A DNA stretch of 64,000 nucleotides from Pseudomonas sp. L5B5 (GCF_020520285.1 NZ_CP084742.1:1736001-1800000), one strand, 5' to 3'. Shown: positions 8,748 to 18,319, counted from the stretch's first letter. Numbers and translations are program-made. Notes: generated by a model from the sequence alone, not told the origin.

Positions 8748-9515
8748 TCAGCGGCGACCTATGTCGCTGAGGAACTGCTGTGCCCGGGGGTGCCTGGGCG
8801 CATTGAAGAACTCGCCGGGCGGCGCCACCTCCAGCAGGCGGCCCTGGTCCATGAACCACACCACGTCGCTCACCTCCCGGGCGAAGTGCATCTCGTGGGT
8901 CACGCAGACCATGGTCATGCCCTCGGCCGCCAGGGCCTTCATCACCGCAAGCACCTCGCCGACCATTTCCGGATCCAGGGCGCTGGTGGGTTCATCGAAC
9001 AGCATCACCGGCGGCTGCATGGCCAGTGCCCGGGCAATGGCCACGCGCTGTTGCTGCCCCCCGGACAGCTGGTTCGGGTAGGCCTCGGCCTTGTGCCTCA
9101 GCCCGACCTTGTCCAGCAGGCCCAGGGCCAGGTCGCGGGCCGGCGCCACCGCCGCCTTGCGTACCCACAAAGGTCCGCAGGTGACGTTCTCCAGGACGGA
9201 CAGGTGGGGGAACAGGTTGAACTGCTGGAACACGAAGCCGATGTGGCTGCGCATGGCATTCACGTCCACCTGCCGGCCCTGGACGTCCTGGCCGTTGACA
9301 TGGATGCTCCCCGAGCCAATGGCTTCCAGGCGGTTCATGGTGCGGATCAGGGTGGACTTGCCCGAACCGGACGGCCCGCACAGCACCACCACCTGGCCCT
9401 TCCTTACCTGGGCGCTGATGTCCGTGAGCACCTGGTGTTCGCCGTACCACTTGTTCACCTTGTCCAGGGCGATGATGACGCTGGAAGCTGCCGGGGCAGC
9501 GTTGTGGTTGTGCAT
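8748..9515 (-). CDS. Polar amino-acid ABC transporter ATP-binding protein
   Basis: A 255-residue ATPase of the GlnQ/HisP group. Walker A is GPSGSGKST, the signature motif is [15 protein letters not shown], and Walker B with switch is [14 protein letters not shown]. The start is ATG 9515, two bases after the stop of the upstream permease gene, so translation is probably coupled. An in-frame TTG at 9521 is the alternative. It energises import through the two permeases encoded just upstream. Confidence 0.92.
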   Translation of the reverse strand: MHNHNAAPAASSVIIALDKVNKWYGEHQVLTDISAQVRKGQVVVLCGPSGSGKSTLIRTMNRLEAIGSGSIHVNGQDVQGRQVDVNAMRSHIGFVFQQFNLFPHLSVLENVTCGPLWVRKAAVAPARDLALGLLDKVGLRHKAEAYPNQLSGGQQQRVAIARALAMQPPVMLFDEPTSALDPEMVGEVLAVMKALAAEGMTMVCVTHEMHFAREVSDVVWFMDQGRLLEVAPPGEFFNAPRHPRAQQFLSDIGRR

Positions 9516-9517
9516 GA

Positions 9518-10252
9518 TCAATACCCCTGGGCCGGAGCCGGGCGTGGGTTGGGGGAAGTGCCGGGCGTCCGCCCGTTGTTGCGTGCCAGGCGCGCTTCCA
9601 GCAGGCGGGCGGCCTGGGTCAGGGCGAAACAGAGGGTGAAATAGGCCAGCGACAGCACCAGGAACACGCTGAAGGGCTCGGTGATCACCGTGCTGTTGAC
9701 CTGGTTGGCGGCGTAGGTCAGCTCGTTGACGCCGATCACGTAGCCCAGCGAGGTGTCCTTGATGGTGGTGACGAACTGGCCAACCATGCTCGGCAGCATG
9801 TTCGCCAGGGCCTGGGGCAGGATCACCCTGCGGATCCGGGTCCAGTAGCCCATGCCCAGTGCCACGGCGGCCTCACCCTGCCCCTTGGGCAGCGACTCGA
9901 TGCCCGCCCTGACGATCTCCGCCAGGTACACCGCCTGGAACACCACCAGCGTCACCGCCAGCGTGGTGAAACCGGCAACCGGTCGCCCGAGGATGATCGG
10001 CACCAGGAAATAGGCACCGAAGATCAGCATCACCAACGGGATGCTGCGCATCAGGTAGCCGATGGCCAGGGCCGGATAGCGCAGCGCCCTTGCGGGGCTG
10101 AGCTGGGCCAGGGCCAGCAGCACGCTCAAGGGGAACGCCAGGCCGATGCCGATGATCGACAACAGCAGCGTGGCGACGATGCCGCCCAGCGGACCATTGG
10201 GATAGGACCCCATCAGGAACAGCAATCCGTACTCCTGGATGATCTCCAGCAT
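9518..10252 (-). CDS. Amino-acid ABC transporter permease (second subunit)
   Basis: A 244-residue inner-membrane protein with about five helices and the HisMQ-type coupling loop: [24 protein letters not shown], followed by [14 protein letters not shown]. The ATG at 10252 lies 2 bases past the stop codon of the preceding permease gene. It pairs with that subunit as a heterodimeric channel. Confidence 0.9.
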   Translation of the reverse strand: MLEIIQEYGLLFLMGSYPNGPLGGIVATLLLSIIGIGLAFPLSVLLALAQLSPARALRYPALAIGYLMRSIPLVMLIFGAYFLVPIILGRPVAGFTTLAVTLVVFQAVYLAEIVRAGIESLPKGQGEAAVALGMGYWTRIRRVILPQALANMLPSMVGQFVTTIKDTSLGYVIGVNELTYAANQVNSTVITEPFSVFLVLSLAYFTLCFALTQAARLLEARLARNNGRTPGTSPNPRPAPAQGY

Positions 10253-10254
10253 GC

Positions 10255-10929
10255 TCAGCGCCCCCTGATCCGTACGCGCCGGCCCAGCCAGCCGCCGGCC
10301 AGCAACAGGCTCAGCGCCACCGCCACATACAGGACGGTGCTCAACCCATAGGAGGCGAAGATGCGGAAGGTGCCGCTGGCCACCTCCTTGGTGACGTAGG
10401 TCAGCTCCATCACCCCGATGACCATGGCCAGGCTGGTGGTCTTCATCAGCATCACGGTGTTGCTCAGCAGAGGCGCGATCGCCACGCGTAATGCCTGGGG
10501 CAGGACCACCCGGCGCAAGGTGCCGACCTGGCCCAGGCCCAGGGCCAGCGCCGCCTCCTGCTGCCCCGGAGCGATGCTGCGCAGGCCGCTGCGGATGTCC
10601 TCGGCGAAGTAGGCGCCGTAGTACAGCCCGATGGCGATCACAGCGAAGATCAGCTCCCCGTGATGCTCGTTCAACCATTCCTGGAGGCCCACGGGCAGCA
10701 GGCTGCTGACGCCGAAGTACCACAGGAACAGATGCACCAGGGGTGGCACGTTGCGCTGGTACTCGACGAACGCCAGGACACATGGACCGACGATCCGCAC
10801 CCTGGCCAGTCGCATTACAGTCAGCAGCAGGCCGACGGCGAACGCCAGCAACCAGCTGCCCAGCGCCAGCAGCAGGGTGACCAGCAGCCCCCTGAGCAAG
10901 TCCCCCGCATATTCGTTCAGGAACACCAT
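10255..10929 (-). CDS. Amino-acid ABC transporter permease (first subunit)
   Basis: A 224-residue inner-membrane permease. The loop reads EDIRSGLRSIAPGQQEAALALGLG, with RRVVLPQALRVAIAP, as in other polar amino-acid permeases. The open frame extends to 11187 through the hexanucleotide repeat. The real start is taken as ATG 10929 (MVFLNEYAGDLLRG) because GGGAG stands 7-8 bases upstream and permeases of this family start at this point. It is the first membrane gene of the leftward hydroxyproline operon and overlaps the end of the candidate leader ORF by 13 bp. Confidence 0.9.
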   Translation of the reverse strand: MVFLNEYAGDLLRGLLVTLLLALGSWLLAFAVGLLLTVMRLARVRIVGPCVLAFVEYQRNVPPLVHLFLWYFGVSSLLPVGLQEWLNEHHGELIFAVIAIGLYYGAYFAEDIRSGLRSIAPGQQEAALALGLGQVGTLRRVVLPQALRVAIAPLLSNTVMLMKTTSLAMVIGVMELTYVTKEVASGTFRIFASYGLSTVLYVAVALSLLLAGGWLGRRVRIRGR

Positions 10930-11135
10930 GCCGGACTCCCGCTGTGTGCCTGGCCGGAACCTGAAATGGCGGGCTCGGGATCCTTCCAGGCATGCGAGCA
11001 CGGCAGCGCCGCCCAACCCAGGCCATGACCTCGCGGATCGTCCTGTGGCGGCAGGTAGCGCCGCCGGAACACCGCCAGCGCCTTGAGATATCGTTTCTTG
11101 TTCTTGTTCTTGTTCTTGTTCTTGTTCTTGTCCAT
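10917..11135 (-). CDS. Candidate leader peptide with Lys-Asn repeat
   Basis: A 72-codon frame starts at ATG 11135 with AGGAGA about 6 bases upstream, a better ribosome site than most genes here. It encodes MD followed by five tandem Lys-Asn pairs, a very basic stretch (KKRYLKALAVFRRRYLPP) and a Trp/Pro/Gly-rich tail. Its stop lies 13 bp inside the first permease gene, as in translationally coupled leaders. I recognise no family. It could be a short real peptide, a coupling leader, or chance. Confidence 0.4.
   Translation of the reverse strand: MDKNKNKNKNKNKKRYLKALAVFRRRYLPPQDDPRGHGLGWAALPCSHAWKDPEPAISGSGQAHSGSPAWCS
11095..11130. repeat. Hexanucleotide tandem repeat (TTCTTG)6
   Basis: Six perfect copies of TTCTTG lie end to end, read as CAAGAA on the operon strand. 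The unit length is a multiple of three, so copy-number change would alter the number of Lys-Asn pairs in the leader ORF without a frameshift. It lies about 165-200 bp upstream of the first permease gene. Confidence 0.95.
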
Positions 11136-11581
11136 CGCTGCTCTCCTGCTTGTCCTGGGAACTCGACTGGTCGTTCAAGCGAACCACTACGGGTGCACCA
11201 GTAGATTCCCGGGAGGATCAAGGTCATGCCTGGAAGGTAGGACTGGTTGATTACCGACCTGAAACTGGTCGTATTCCGATCCAGACGACTGCATTCTCAG
11301 GGAAGGGCCCAGGAAAAAAGATCAGAAACATCTTAAATTCCGGTCAGATTCGGCGACTTTAAAAGACGGCCTGTTCGACTCGAGCCCAGGATTCCGGCTT
11401 GAAACATGGGGAGGCCAACTGGTCAGGAAAAATGACCGAAACAAGGTTTCTCTGGCTACTGCCCCTCCTCGCGCAGACAGGAAATTCGTCGCAGGCATTT
11501 GAAATGCATGGCATTGCCCGACAGAATCGCCCACCGATCCGGCCAGCAGCGCCGGGTACCCGTGCACAAAAGAGGTTGCAG
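11136..11581. other. Intergenic region between hydroxyproline operon and trmK
   Basis: About 445 bp with no convincing gene on either strand. It should hold the leftward operon promoter near 11140-11250 and the trmK promoter. The stretch 11300-11365 is AT-richer than its surroundings. The short frames here show no family features. Confidence 0.5.
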
Positions 11582-12277
11582 TTGAACGAACAGACATTGT
11601 CCATGCGCCTGGAGCGCGTCGCGGCCCAGGTGCCGGCCGGGGCGCGCCTGGCCGATATCGGCTCGGACCACGGCTACCTGCCGCTGGCGTTGCTGCGTCG
11701 TGGCGCCATCGAGATGGCGGTGGCTGGCGAAGTGGCGCTGACGCCCTTCCACTCGGCCCAACGCAGTGCTAGCGCCAGTGGTTTCGGCCAGCGCATCAGC
11801 GTGCGCCTGGCCAACGGCCTGGCGGCGATCGAACCCGGGGACGGGATCACCACCATCAGCTTCTGTGGCATGGGCGGCGAGACCATCCGCGACATCCTCG
11901 AGGCCGGCAAGGCACGCCTGCATGGCCGCGAGCGCCTGGTCATGCAGCCCAACGGCGGCGAGCAGCCGTTGCGTCAATGGCTGATGGACAACGGCTACGC
12001 CATCCTTTTCGAAGAAGTGCTGCGCGAGAACCGCTTCGACTACGAGATCATCGTTGCCGAGCGCGGTGACAGCCCGTGCTACAGCGTCGAGCAGCTGTAT
12101 TTCGGCCCGCTGCAGATGCAGGAGCGCAGCCCGGCGTTCCTGGCCAAGTGGCAGCGCAAGCTGCGCCAGAAGCACAAGATCCTGGCCCATTTCGACCGGG
12201 CGCAACAGGCGGTGCCCGAGGAGAAACTCCAGGACATCCAGCGCAAGGCCCGCTGGATCAGCGAACTGCTGGCCTGA
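11582..12277 (+). CDS. trmK: tRNA (adenine22-N1)-methyltransferase TrmK-like
   Basis: A 231-residue class I SAM-dependent methyltransferase. Motif I is LADIGSDHGYLPLALL, followed by VAGEVALTPFHSAQ. The family's FCGMGGETIRDIL segment and MQPNGGEQPLRQWL (an NPPF-like substrate motif variant) are both present. TrmK methylates N1 of A22 in some tRNAs. I place the start at TTG 11582 (MNEQTLSMRLERV) because AGAGG lies about 8 bases upstream. ATG 11603 is the alternative, and the frame open to 11399 is not supported. It is monocistronic. Confidence 0.85.
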   Translation: MNEQTLSMRLERVAAQVPAGARLADIGSDHGYLPLALLRRGAIEMAVAGEVALTPFHSAQRSASASGFGQRISVRLANGLAAIEPGDGITTISFCGMGGETIRDILEAGKARLHGRERLVMQPNGGEQPLRQWLMDNGYAILFEEVLRENRFDYEIIVAERGDSPCYSVEQLYFGPLQMQERSPAFLAKWQRKLRQKHKILAHFDRAQQAVPEEKLQDIQRKARWISELLA

Positions 12278-12459
12278 CTCCGCAACGCTGCTTTCGCTGG
12301 TAAAACCCGCTGTGTATCATCGGCCCAGGTCGATGCTACCTGCCGCTCGCATCCGCAAGGAATGGTGAAAGCATCGCTGTCCCCCTACCCTGTCGTCACT
12401 CTTGACAGTCGAGGCCCGGCAACGCGAGCACCCCTGCACCTCGGCGAACAGGAGCAACG

Positions 12460-12987
12460 ATGATTTCCCTCGAACACGCCAAGCAAATGGCCAAGCGCCT
12501 GCGCACCGCGCTCGCCGCCCACGACCAGTCGATCAGCCACGCCACCGCGCTGGAAAGCGTGGCCCGGCAACTGGGCTACAAGGACTGGAACACCGCCGCC
12601 GCAGCCTTGCCCCACGAACAGCCCCAGGGGGTCAGCTTCGACAAGGCCATCCCGATCCTGCGGATGTTCGACGAAGCCAAGGCCCGCGAGTTCTATCTCG
12701 ATTTCCTCGGGTTCGCCGTGGAGTTCGAACACCGCTTCGAAGCCGACCTGCCGCTGTACCTGGGCATCAGCCGCAATGGCCTGCAACTGCATCTGTCCGA
12801 GCACCACGGCGATGCCAGCCCCGGGGCGACGATCTTCGTGCCGATGCACAACATCGAACAGCTGCGCGATGAACTGCAAGCCAAGCGCTACGGCTACGGC
12901 CGCCCCGATATCGTCGAAGAAGACTGGGGCAAGATCCTGGAAGTCTACGACCCCTTCGGCAATCGCATCCGCTTCTGCCAGGGCTGA
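12460..12987 (+). CDS. Glyoxalase/VOC superfamily protein with N-terminal helical domain
   Basis: A 175-residue protein. Residues 1-60 form a helical domain (MISLEHAKQMAKRLRTALAA) seen in glyoxalase-related proteins. Residues about 65-175 form a VOC fold: IPILRMFDEAKAREFYLDFL, LQLHLSEHHGD, and the closing YDPFGNRIRF strand. This fold is shared by bleomycin-resistance proteins, lyases and dioxygenases. His and Glu ligands appear at usual places, but no substrate can be given. It is a single gene with no operon partner. Confidence 0.85.
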   Translation: MISLEHAKQMAKRLRTALAAHDQSISHATALESVARQLGYKDWNTAAAALPHEQPQGVSFDKAIPILRMFDEAKAREFYLDFLGFAVEFEHRFEADLPLYLGISRNGLQLHLSEHHGDASPGATIFVPMHNIEQLRDELQAKRYGYGRPDIVEEDWGKILEVYDPFGNRIRFCQG

Positions 12988-13252
12988 TCCCTGACGGGTA
13001 GCGCACGATGGAACCCGGTCCGCCAGCAAGCACTGCCTGGGCGCCCCGATCAGCAACGGCCTTAACGCGGCCTGCGGCTCAAGGCCAGGCACCCGCACCG
13101 GAGTTCGATGAAGCGGCGACCGGCGGGCGACTGGCATATGTCGGTGACGTCATGGATCGACAGCAATCGATCAGGCCCGACCCGGGTTGCACAACGCTCG
13201 TGCAACCGCTACAAATCCAGCTCTCGAACCTGAAAACACAAAGGAATTGTGC

Positions 13253-13747
13253 ATGTCCGAACATCTTAAATCACTGTTTCTCTCGAGCCAGCGCTTTTTC
13301 ACGGACAACCCGGGAAAGGCCCAGGCGACTTTTTCAGTGGCTAGCAGTGGCGACGGGGCGCTGCATCGCCGGGTTAAAATCCGCGAGTTCGTTCTGGATG
13401 TCGATGAGCCGCAAAACCTGGGGGGCACCGGTCAGGGCCCCAACCCCGTGGAGATTGCCCTCGCCGCGTTGGCAACCTGCCAGGAAATCAGTTATCACCT
13501 TCACGCGGCCGCCCTCGGGATCCCCCTCAAAGAGGTCACCGTAACCCTTGAAGGCAAGATCGATCTCAGGGGATTTTTCGCAGTCGATGAGCAAGTCCGT
13601 CCAGGTTTCACTGAGATACGGGGGACCGTCAAATTCGATAGCACGGCAAGCAGAGACGAGCTCATCGCCCTCAAGGAAAGCGTTGACCACTCTTGCCCGG
13701 TGATGGATCTCTTCAGAAACCGGACGCCTGTCGAAATCCTGTTCTAG
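13253..13747 (+). CDS. OsmC-family protein
   Basis: A 164-residue OsmC/Ohr-fold protein. The two family cysteines are visible at Cys76 (LATCQEISYHLHAAALGI) and Cys148 (DHSCPVMDLFRN). The GQGPNPVEIALAALATC segment is diagnostic. Proteins of this fold reduce organic or other peroxides through the cysteine pair, using lipoyl or thiol donors. The ATG at 13253 follows AAAGGA by about 8 bases. The protein is distinct from the OsmC domain fused to YcaO at 2637. Its exact subfamily (Ohr, OsmC or YhfA-like) is not certain. Confidence 0.85.
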   Translation: MSEHLKSLFLSSQRFFTDNPGKAQATFSVASSGDGALHRRVKIREFVLDVDEPQNLGGTGQGPNPVEIALAALATCQEISYHLHAAALGIPLKEVTVTLEGKIDLRGFFAVDEQVRPGFTEIRGTVKFDSTASRDELIALKESVDHSCPVMDLFRNRTPVEILF

Positions 13748-14294
13748 CTCCCCAAACCTGCGGGCTGATCCGCACCGTTCACCATGGCCCCGGGCAAGTA
13801 CGAACAAAAGGATTCGGCAACAGCCTCATCAAATGGCAATGCATCCGAGGTTCCTCTGGTCGGCAGGCCTGGGCGGCAGGCGCGAGGAACCGGCGGATGG
13901 GCCTGAAGGATTGCATCCACTCGCCTTGCCCTTTTCAGGCCTGGTTGAAGCCGTAACCTCATGACCCCAATCGCGGTCATCACAGGACACCTGCCACTCT
14001 TCCATCAGGCCTTCGCAACGACCAAAACATGGACATCGCAAATGCTCGGCGCCTGGCCAAGCTCCATCAGTGCCATGAGTGGGAGCGCCACTTTGTCGCC
14101 CTTGCAGGCTTCCATACGGGTTGAAATCCCCTTCACCCATACTTTCAGAATCTTCTCCTGTCAGGCAGCGGGCAAGCCTGGAACAGTTCACGCCGAATTT
14201 AACCAGCCTGCATCTCAAGAGCCGCTGCAAGCTTCGCTCAGAGACACTTCGGGTATCGGATTGTCGTGGGCAGGCTCAATAATGGAGAACGAAC
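13748..14294. other. 547-bp gene-poor region before the pilus-tip-like gene
   Basis: No open frame on either strand shows recognisable family features. A 31-codon frame at 14029-14124 and a longer one from 13961 read like protein in places but match nothing I know. This may be decayed sequence belonging to a lost fimbrial locus. The promoter for the gene at 14295 should lie at its right end, where AATGGAGAACGAAC supplies the ribosome site. Confidence 0.4.
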
Positions 14295-15308
14295 ATGTAT
14301 TGCCTGCCCCGGTCAAAATGGCTGACATTGCCATTTACGGTCGCCTTCGGACTCTGTATCAACCAGGTATCGGCCAACAGCCTTGTTCTTGCCTCGATGG
14401 CTGAATACCATGGCTGCTCCTACACCGACAATGGCAATGGCACGAGCAACTTGAGGGTAGACATAGTCTGGAAAGAGGCCAAAGGCAACTTCGGGGAAGA
14501 GCAATTCAAGGCACGAGCAATCATGATCTATGCCTACAATGAAACCGGAAAGCCAATACCCGGCCAGAACTCGGTAAGAACCCTGAACATTGGCGGATCT
14601 CCCAGCGACTTAACTTTCACCCGAGCTGATTACTCGCTGTATACCAACGTCAATAGCTCGTACTGGAACTTCACCGGCGCCCGTTCCTCAACGGTCTTCA
14701 TCACAATAGACAACGCTGTGATCAAACAGTGGCCAGCGGTGGCGGTTCGCGCCGGGCATTACACCGTTGATAAAGTCAGTGGCACTAGCAATTATGACTT
14801 CGGGGAAATCAAAGGGGTTCGATATATTCCTCTCGGCTCGCCAAGCAATAGATGCAAGACCGTGGCCGACCCAGCGCTTCCACCTCCCCCCGAAGACCTG
14901 AACATCCGCATGTCCGCTCCTGATTGGCACTTAGGCGAATTGCAACGCGGTGGTGAAACGGAGAAGAATTTCCCTGCATTGAAAGACCAACTGTGCCTTG
15001 ACTACAAAGGCAGCAACTTCATCAACTATCAGGAATACCTTATCAAGGCCGCCAGCCGCAACGGCCCAGCCGTCAACAACAGGTATCTACTCAAGCATAC
15101 CGAGACCCAGGCCCCTGGACTTCCTTACTATTTGACATTGGATGACGGTTCGAAAAGAGTAGTTTTGCCCAGCGGCACTCAGCCCTTCAAACTGAACAAG
15201 AACGGCAAGACCTGCTTTGTGCCGACGTTCAAAGTATTCACGGAGAAGAACGTCAAGAGCGGACGGTATGACGATGTCCTGACCTTCGACATCATCTCCA
15301 AACCCTAG
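14295..15308 (+). CDS. CblD-like pilus tip / fimbrial initiator protein (orphan)
   Basis: A 337-residue exported protein. The signal peptide (WLTLPFTVAFGLCINQVSA, cut before NS) is followed by an N-terminal adhesin-like half rich in Tyr, Asn and Thr. A C-terminal domain of about 135 residues follows a PPPPE linker. That domain has the family pattern: RMSAPDWHLGELQRGG, a DQLCLDY cysteine strand, PYYLTLDDGS, then CFVPTFKVF and a final YDDVLTFDI strand. It resembles the CfaE/CblD minor pilins that start alpha-pilus assembly. No usher, chaperone or major pilin lies beside it. Base composition is visibly lower in GC than its neighbours, suggesting transfer. Confidence 0.7.
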   Translation: MYCLPRSKWLTLPFTVAFGLCINQVSANSLVLASMAEYHGCSYTDNGNGTSNLRVDIVWKEAKGNFGEEQFKARAIMIYAYNETGKPIPGQNSVRTLNIGGSPSDLTFTRADYSLYTNVNSSYWNFTGARSSTVFITIDNAVIKQWPAVAVRAGHYTVDKVSGTSNYDFGEIKGVRYIPLGSPSNRCKTVADPALPPPPEDLNIRMSAPDWHLGELQRGGETEKNFPALKDQLCLDYKGSNFINYQEYLIKAASRNGPAVNNRYLLKHTETQAPGLPYYLTLDDGSKRVVLPSGTQPFKLNKNGKTCFVPTFKVFTEKNVKSGRYDDVLTFDIISKP

Positions 15309-15350
15309 GCTGCTGATGACGTCCATCTGAACGCAGAACTAGTCCAAAGA

Positions 15351-15370
15351 GCGTCGGCTCATGCCGACGC
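15351..15370. terminator. Hairpin between convergent genes
   Basis: An 8-bp perfect stem GCGTCGGC/GCCGACGC with a TCAT loop sits between the two convergent stop codons. Read leftward it is followed by TCTTT, so it may end the receptor transcript. The T tract is poor in the other direction. Confidence 0.6.
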
Positions 15371-15387
15371 TTGCGATGTACCCGCCC

Positions 15388-18222
15388 TCAGAACTTCGTC
15401 TGCATCCCCACCCTCAGCGTGCGCCCTGGCGCAGGCATGAAGCTTTGTGCCAGCGGGTCCAGGTAATAACGATCGGTGAGGTTCTGCAACGAGACATTGA
15501 AGCTGGTGTGCTCCTGCAGCTTGTAGTTGAGGAACAGATCCACCAGGGCCACTTCGCGGTAGTTCACCTGAGGCGTGGTGGCGCCAGTCTGCCAGGGTTT
15601 GTCGGCGGTGACGGTGGGTCCCGAGGTATAGGTAATGCGAGTGCCGAGGGTCAGGCTCTGGTCGAAGAAGCGCAGGCCGGTGGTCAGGTTGCCAGCAAAA
15701 CGCGGCGGGTTCTGGGTATTGGTGTACGAGCCCATGAAGCTGCCCGGGGTGCAGTTCGGGGTATCGGCGGTTTTCTGGTAGGGGTTGGCGGTGGCACGCA
15801 AGGTGGCGGCGAAGGCCGCGTCGCAGGTCTCGGTCTTCAGGTAGTAGGTGGACGACAGGTCGGCGAACACCCGGCCGGCGTCGTAGTGGGTCTGCAGCTC
15901 CAGGCCGCTGGTCTTGTAGCTGTCGGTGTTGCTGAAGCGCATCAGGCCCCACAGGCCCGGGCTCGGGTCGTAGTAGCGGGTGATGTAGTTCTTGATGGTG
16001 TTGTTGAAGTAGGCCACCTTGATCGCCGCCGAGTCGCCGTCCACCAGCAAGTCTTTCTGCAGGGTGCTGGCACCGATCTCCCAGTTGCTCGAACGCTCGG
16101 GCTTGAGGTTCTTGCCCGGCATGGTTTGCAGTACCCCCTGGCTGGTCTCGAACAGCGAAGGCATGCGCATGCCCTGGGTGTAGGAGGCGTAGACAAAGGT
16201 ATCCGGCGCCACTTCCAGGTTGACGCCAAAGGCCGGGGCGAAGGCGCTGCCGCTGTTGCGATCCTTGCCGGAATAGTCATACCCGGTGACCACCTCCCCC
16301 ACCTGGGCACCATAGACGCTGGTGCTGGTGGCGCCATATTGATTGTAGGGCGTGCCCTCGAGCGGGAAGTTGGTGTTGGTGAACACGGTGCCGTTGTTCA
16401 GCCGCGGATCGGTGGCGTCGGTGTACTGGCCGCTCTGGTCGGGGAACCACATCAGGTAGCCGTAGTTGCCAGGCTTGGAAACCATCACGTACTTGTGTTC
16501 GAGCTCCTCGCGGCGGGCGCTGGCCTGGGGGATCTCATCCTTGGTACGGAAGTAGGTATAGCGTCCGCCACCCCACAGGGTCAGGGTTTCCACCGGCTTG
16601 TACTCCAGCTTGCCGTTGAGGCTGAACTCCTGCCGCGAACCTTCGCGCAACATGCGGTTGGCGTTGATGTCGTGCTGGGTGGTGACCACGCCTTTCTGCG
16701 GCTTCAGGTCCTCGATCTGGAACGAGCCGCCCAGGTCCAGCTTCAAGTCGCCATAGTCGGTCTTGAACCGTGAACTGTTGTTGAGGTCGCCGCCAAAGCG
16801 CTGGTCGGCCTGGCGGCTCCAGCTGCGGTCCGAACGATAGGCCTGGGATGCCGGGGCCGCCACCGAGGTCAGCTGGCTGGTCTGGGCGTCGGTCATCCAC
16901 AGGCCGGCGGTCAAGTCCACCAGGGGATTGTTGTCGGGCAAGTAGTTGTAGCGCGCGGTGTAGCTGTCGATCTTGGTATGGCCCAGCGGGTACTGGTAGA
17001 TGCCACCCGTACCGAAGCGGAAGATGTCCGAAGGCATGATCTCGCCGATGCGTCCGTCGTAGCGGCGATAACCCAGCTCGAAGGTATGGCCGTCCGCGGG
17101 GCGCAGGGTGGTCTTGAGCAGGAACGACTCGGTTCGCGATGACGAGTTGAGCACTTCTTCCCCGGCGTTGTAGGTCTTGGCCACGCTGCTCTCTTCGTCG
17201 CCATAACGGTTGTAGACGCGGTAGCGGTCCTGGCCCTTCTTGCCGGCGAAGTAGTTGCCCTGGTTGCGCTTGGCGTAGGCGGCCACCACATCGAACAGAT
17301 CGTGACGATAGGCGAATGCGGCGCTGCCGGCCTCGGCTTCCGAACCGAACAGGCCGCCGCGACTCTGGTGCGGCTCGGAATACAGGTCCTGGGTCCTGGA
17401 GTGGCCATCGCGCGAGGCCGGCGCAACGCCGTTGTTCCACAAGTCGCCCTTCAAGCGCAGGCCGACATCCTTGCCATCGCGCAGGATGTCGTCGACGCCG
17501 ATGGTGCGCATCTTCACCGTGCCGCCAATGGCACTGGAGGTCAGGCTCGGCCCCTTGTCGATGCTGACGTCGCTGATCAGGTCGGGGTCGATGTAGCTGC
17601 GCTGCTGGGTGCCGGCGTAACCGCGATAGACATCCAGCGCCTGCTGCGAGCCGTCCACCGTCACCGCCACCCGGCTCTGGCCCTGGATGCCGCGGATGTT
17701 CACGTCCAGGCCGCCGCCGTTGCGGCTGTCGCCCACCTGGACGCCGGGCTGGCCCTTGAGCATGTCGCCCACCGACACCACACCAAAACGCTGGAGGTCT
17801 TCACTGGAGATGTACACCGAGGAACGCGGTGCCCGGTACACCTCCTCCTCGTCCGGGTTTTCACCCTTGATCTTCTGCACCGGCAGGGCCACCGACTCCT
17901 GGCGCAGGCGCAAGGCATAACCGCCGTCGGGCTGGCGCTGGAAGCCCAGGCCGGTGTCCTGCAACAACTGGCTCAGGCCGTTCTCGGCGGTGAATTCACC
18001 GTGCAGGCCCCGGCTGGTCTTGCCGGCGGTGAGCAAGGCATTGCCCGCCATGCTGATACCCGCCTGCGCCCCGAAACGCGCCAGGACCTGGTCCAGCGGG
18101 CCAGCATCGATCTGGTACTGGCGCTCGCCGACGGCAAACGCCAGCTCGCTGCCCAGTGGCTGCAAACTGAGAAATAGCAGGGCAAATGTGCGGGTGCGCA
18201 AGGCACGGGCGGGGGATGTCAT
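15388..18222 (-). CDS. TonB-dependent receptor with signalling domain (heme/hemoprotein type)
   Basis: A 944-residue outer-membrane receptor. The order is a signal peptide (cut near ELAFA), an STN signalling domain at about residues 35-110 (GPLDQVLARFGAQAGISM), a plug (VYISSEDLQRFGVVSVGDML, then LDVNIRGIQGQSRVAVTVDG), and a 22-strand barrel ending in aromatic-containing VGMQTKF. The barrel segment YASYTQGMRMPSLFE and the NLKPERSSNWEIG strand resemble heme/hemoglobin receptors. The upstream FecI/FecR pair and Fur box mark a cell-surface signalling system, as in Has or Hxu heme uptake. No hemophore gene follows, so the ligand remains inferred. Confidence 0.85.
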   Translation of the reverse strand: MTSPARALRTRTFALLFLSLQPLGSELAFAVGERQYQIDAGPLDQVLARFGAQAGISMAGNALLTAGKTSRGLHGEFTAENGLSQLLQDTGLGFQRQPDGGYALRLRQESVALPVQKIKGENPDEEEVYRAPRSSVYISSEDLQRFGVVSVGDMLKGQPGVQVGDSRNGGGLDVNIRGIQGQSRVAVTVDGSQQALDVYRGYAGTQQRSYIDPDLISDVSIDKGPSLTSSAIGGTVKMRTIGVDDILRDGKDVGLRLKGDLWNNGVAPASRDGHSRTQDLYSEPHQSRGGLFGSEAEAGSAAFAYRHDLFDVVAAYAKRNQGNYFAGKKGQDRYRVYNRYGDEESSVAKTYNAGEEVLNSSSRTESFLLKTTLRPADGHTFELGYRRYDGRIGEIMPSDIFRFGTGGIYQYPLGHTKIDSYTARYNYLPDNNPLVDLTAGLWMTDAQTSQLTSVAAPASQAYRSDRSWSRQADQRFGGDLNNSSRFKTDYGDLKLDLGGSFQIEDLKPQKGVVTTQHDINANRMLREGSRQEFSLNGKLEYKPVETLTLWGGGRYTYFRTKDEIPQASARREELEHKYVMVSKPGNYGYLMWFPDQSGQYTDATDPRLNNGTVFTNTNFPLEGTPYNQYGATSTSVYGAQVGEVVTGYDYSGKDRNSGSAFAPAFGVNLEVAPDTFVYASYTQGMRMPSLFETSQGVLQTMPGKNLKPERSSNWEIGASTLQKDLLVDGDSAAIKVAYFNNTIKNYITRYYDPSPGLWGLMRFSNTDSYKTSGLELQTHYDAGRVFADLSSTYYLKTETCDAAFAATLRATANPYQKTADTPNCTPGSFMGSYTNTQNPPRFAGNLTTGLRFFDQSLTLGTRITYTSGPTVTADKPWQTGATTPQVNYREVALVDLFLNYKLQEHTSFNVSLQNLTDRYYLDPLAQSFMPAPGRTLRVGMQTKF

Positions 18223-18319
18223 GCAAGGCTCCTAGGGGTTGGCACCCACCTGTCCCGGTGGGTAATACCTAGAGGCCCCGCGAGCTCGGCAAAAACTGCG
18301 GGCAAAGGAAAAAATATTT

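Noticed and set aside
9518..11227. 569-codon frame covering the second permease and beyond
   Set aside because: Only the last 244 codons are the permease; the earlier part is the wrong frame for the first permease.
13829..14230. 133-codon leftward frame in the gap before the pilus-like gene
   Set aside because: No ribosome site or family feature; composition looks non-coding.
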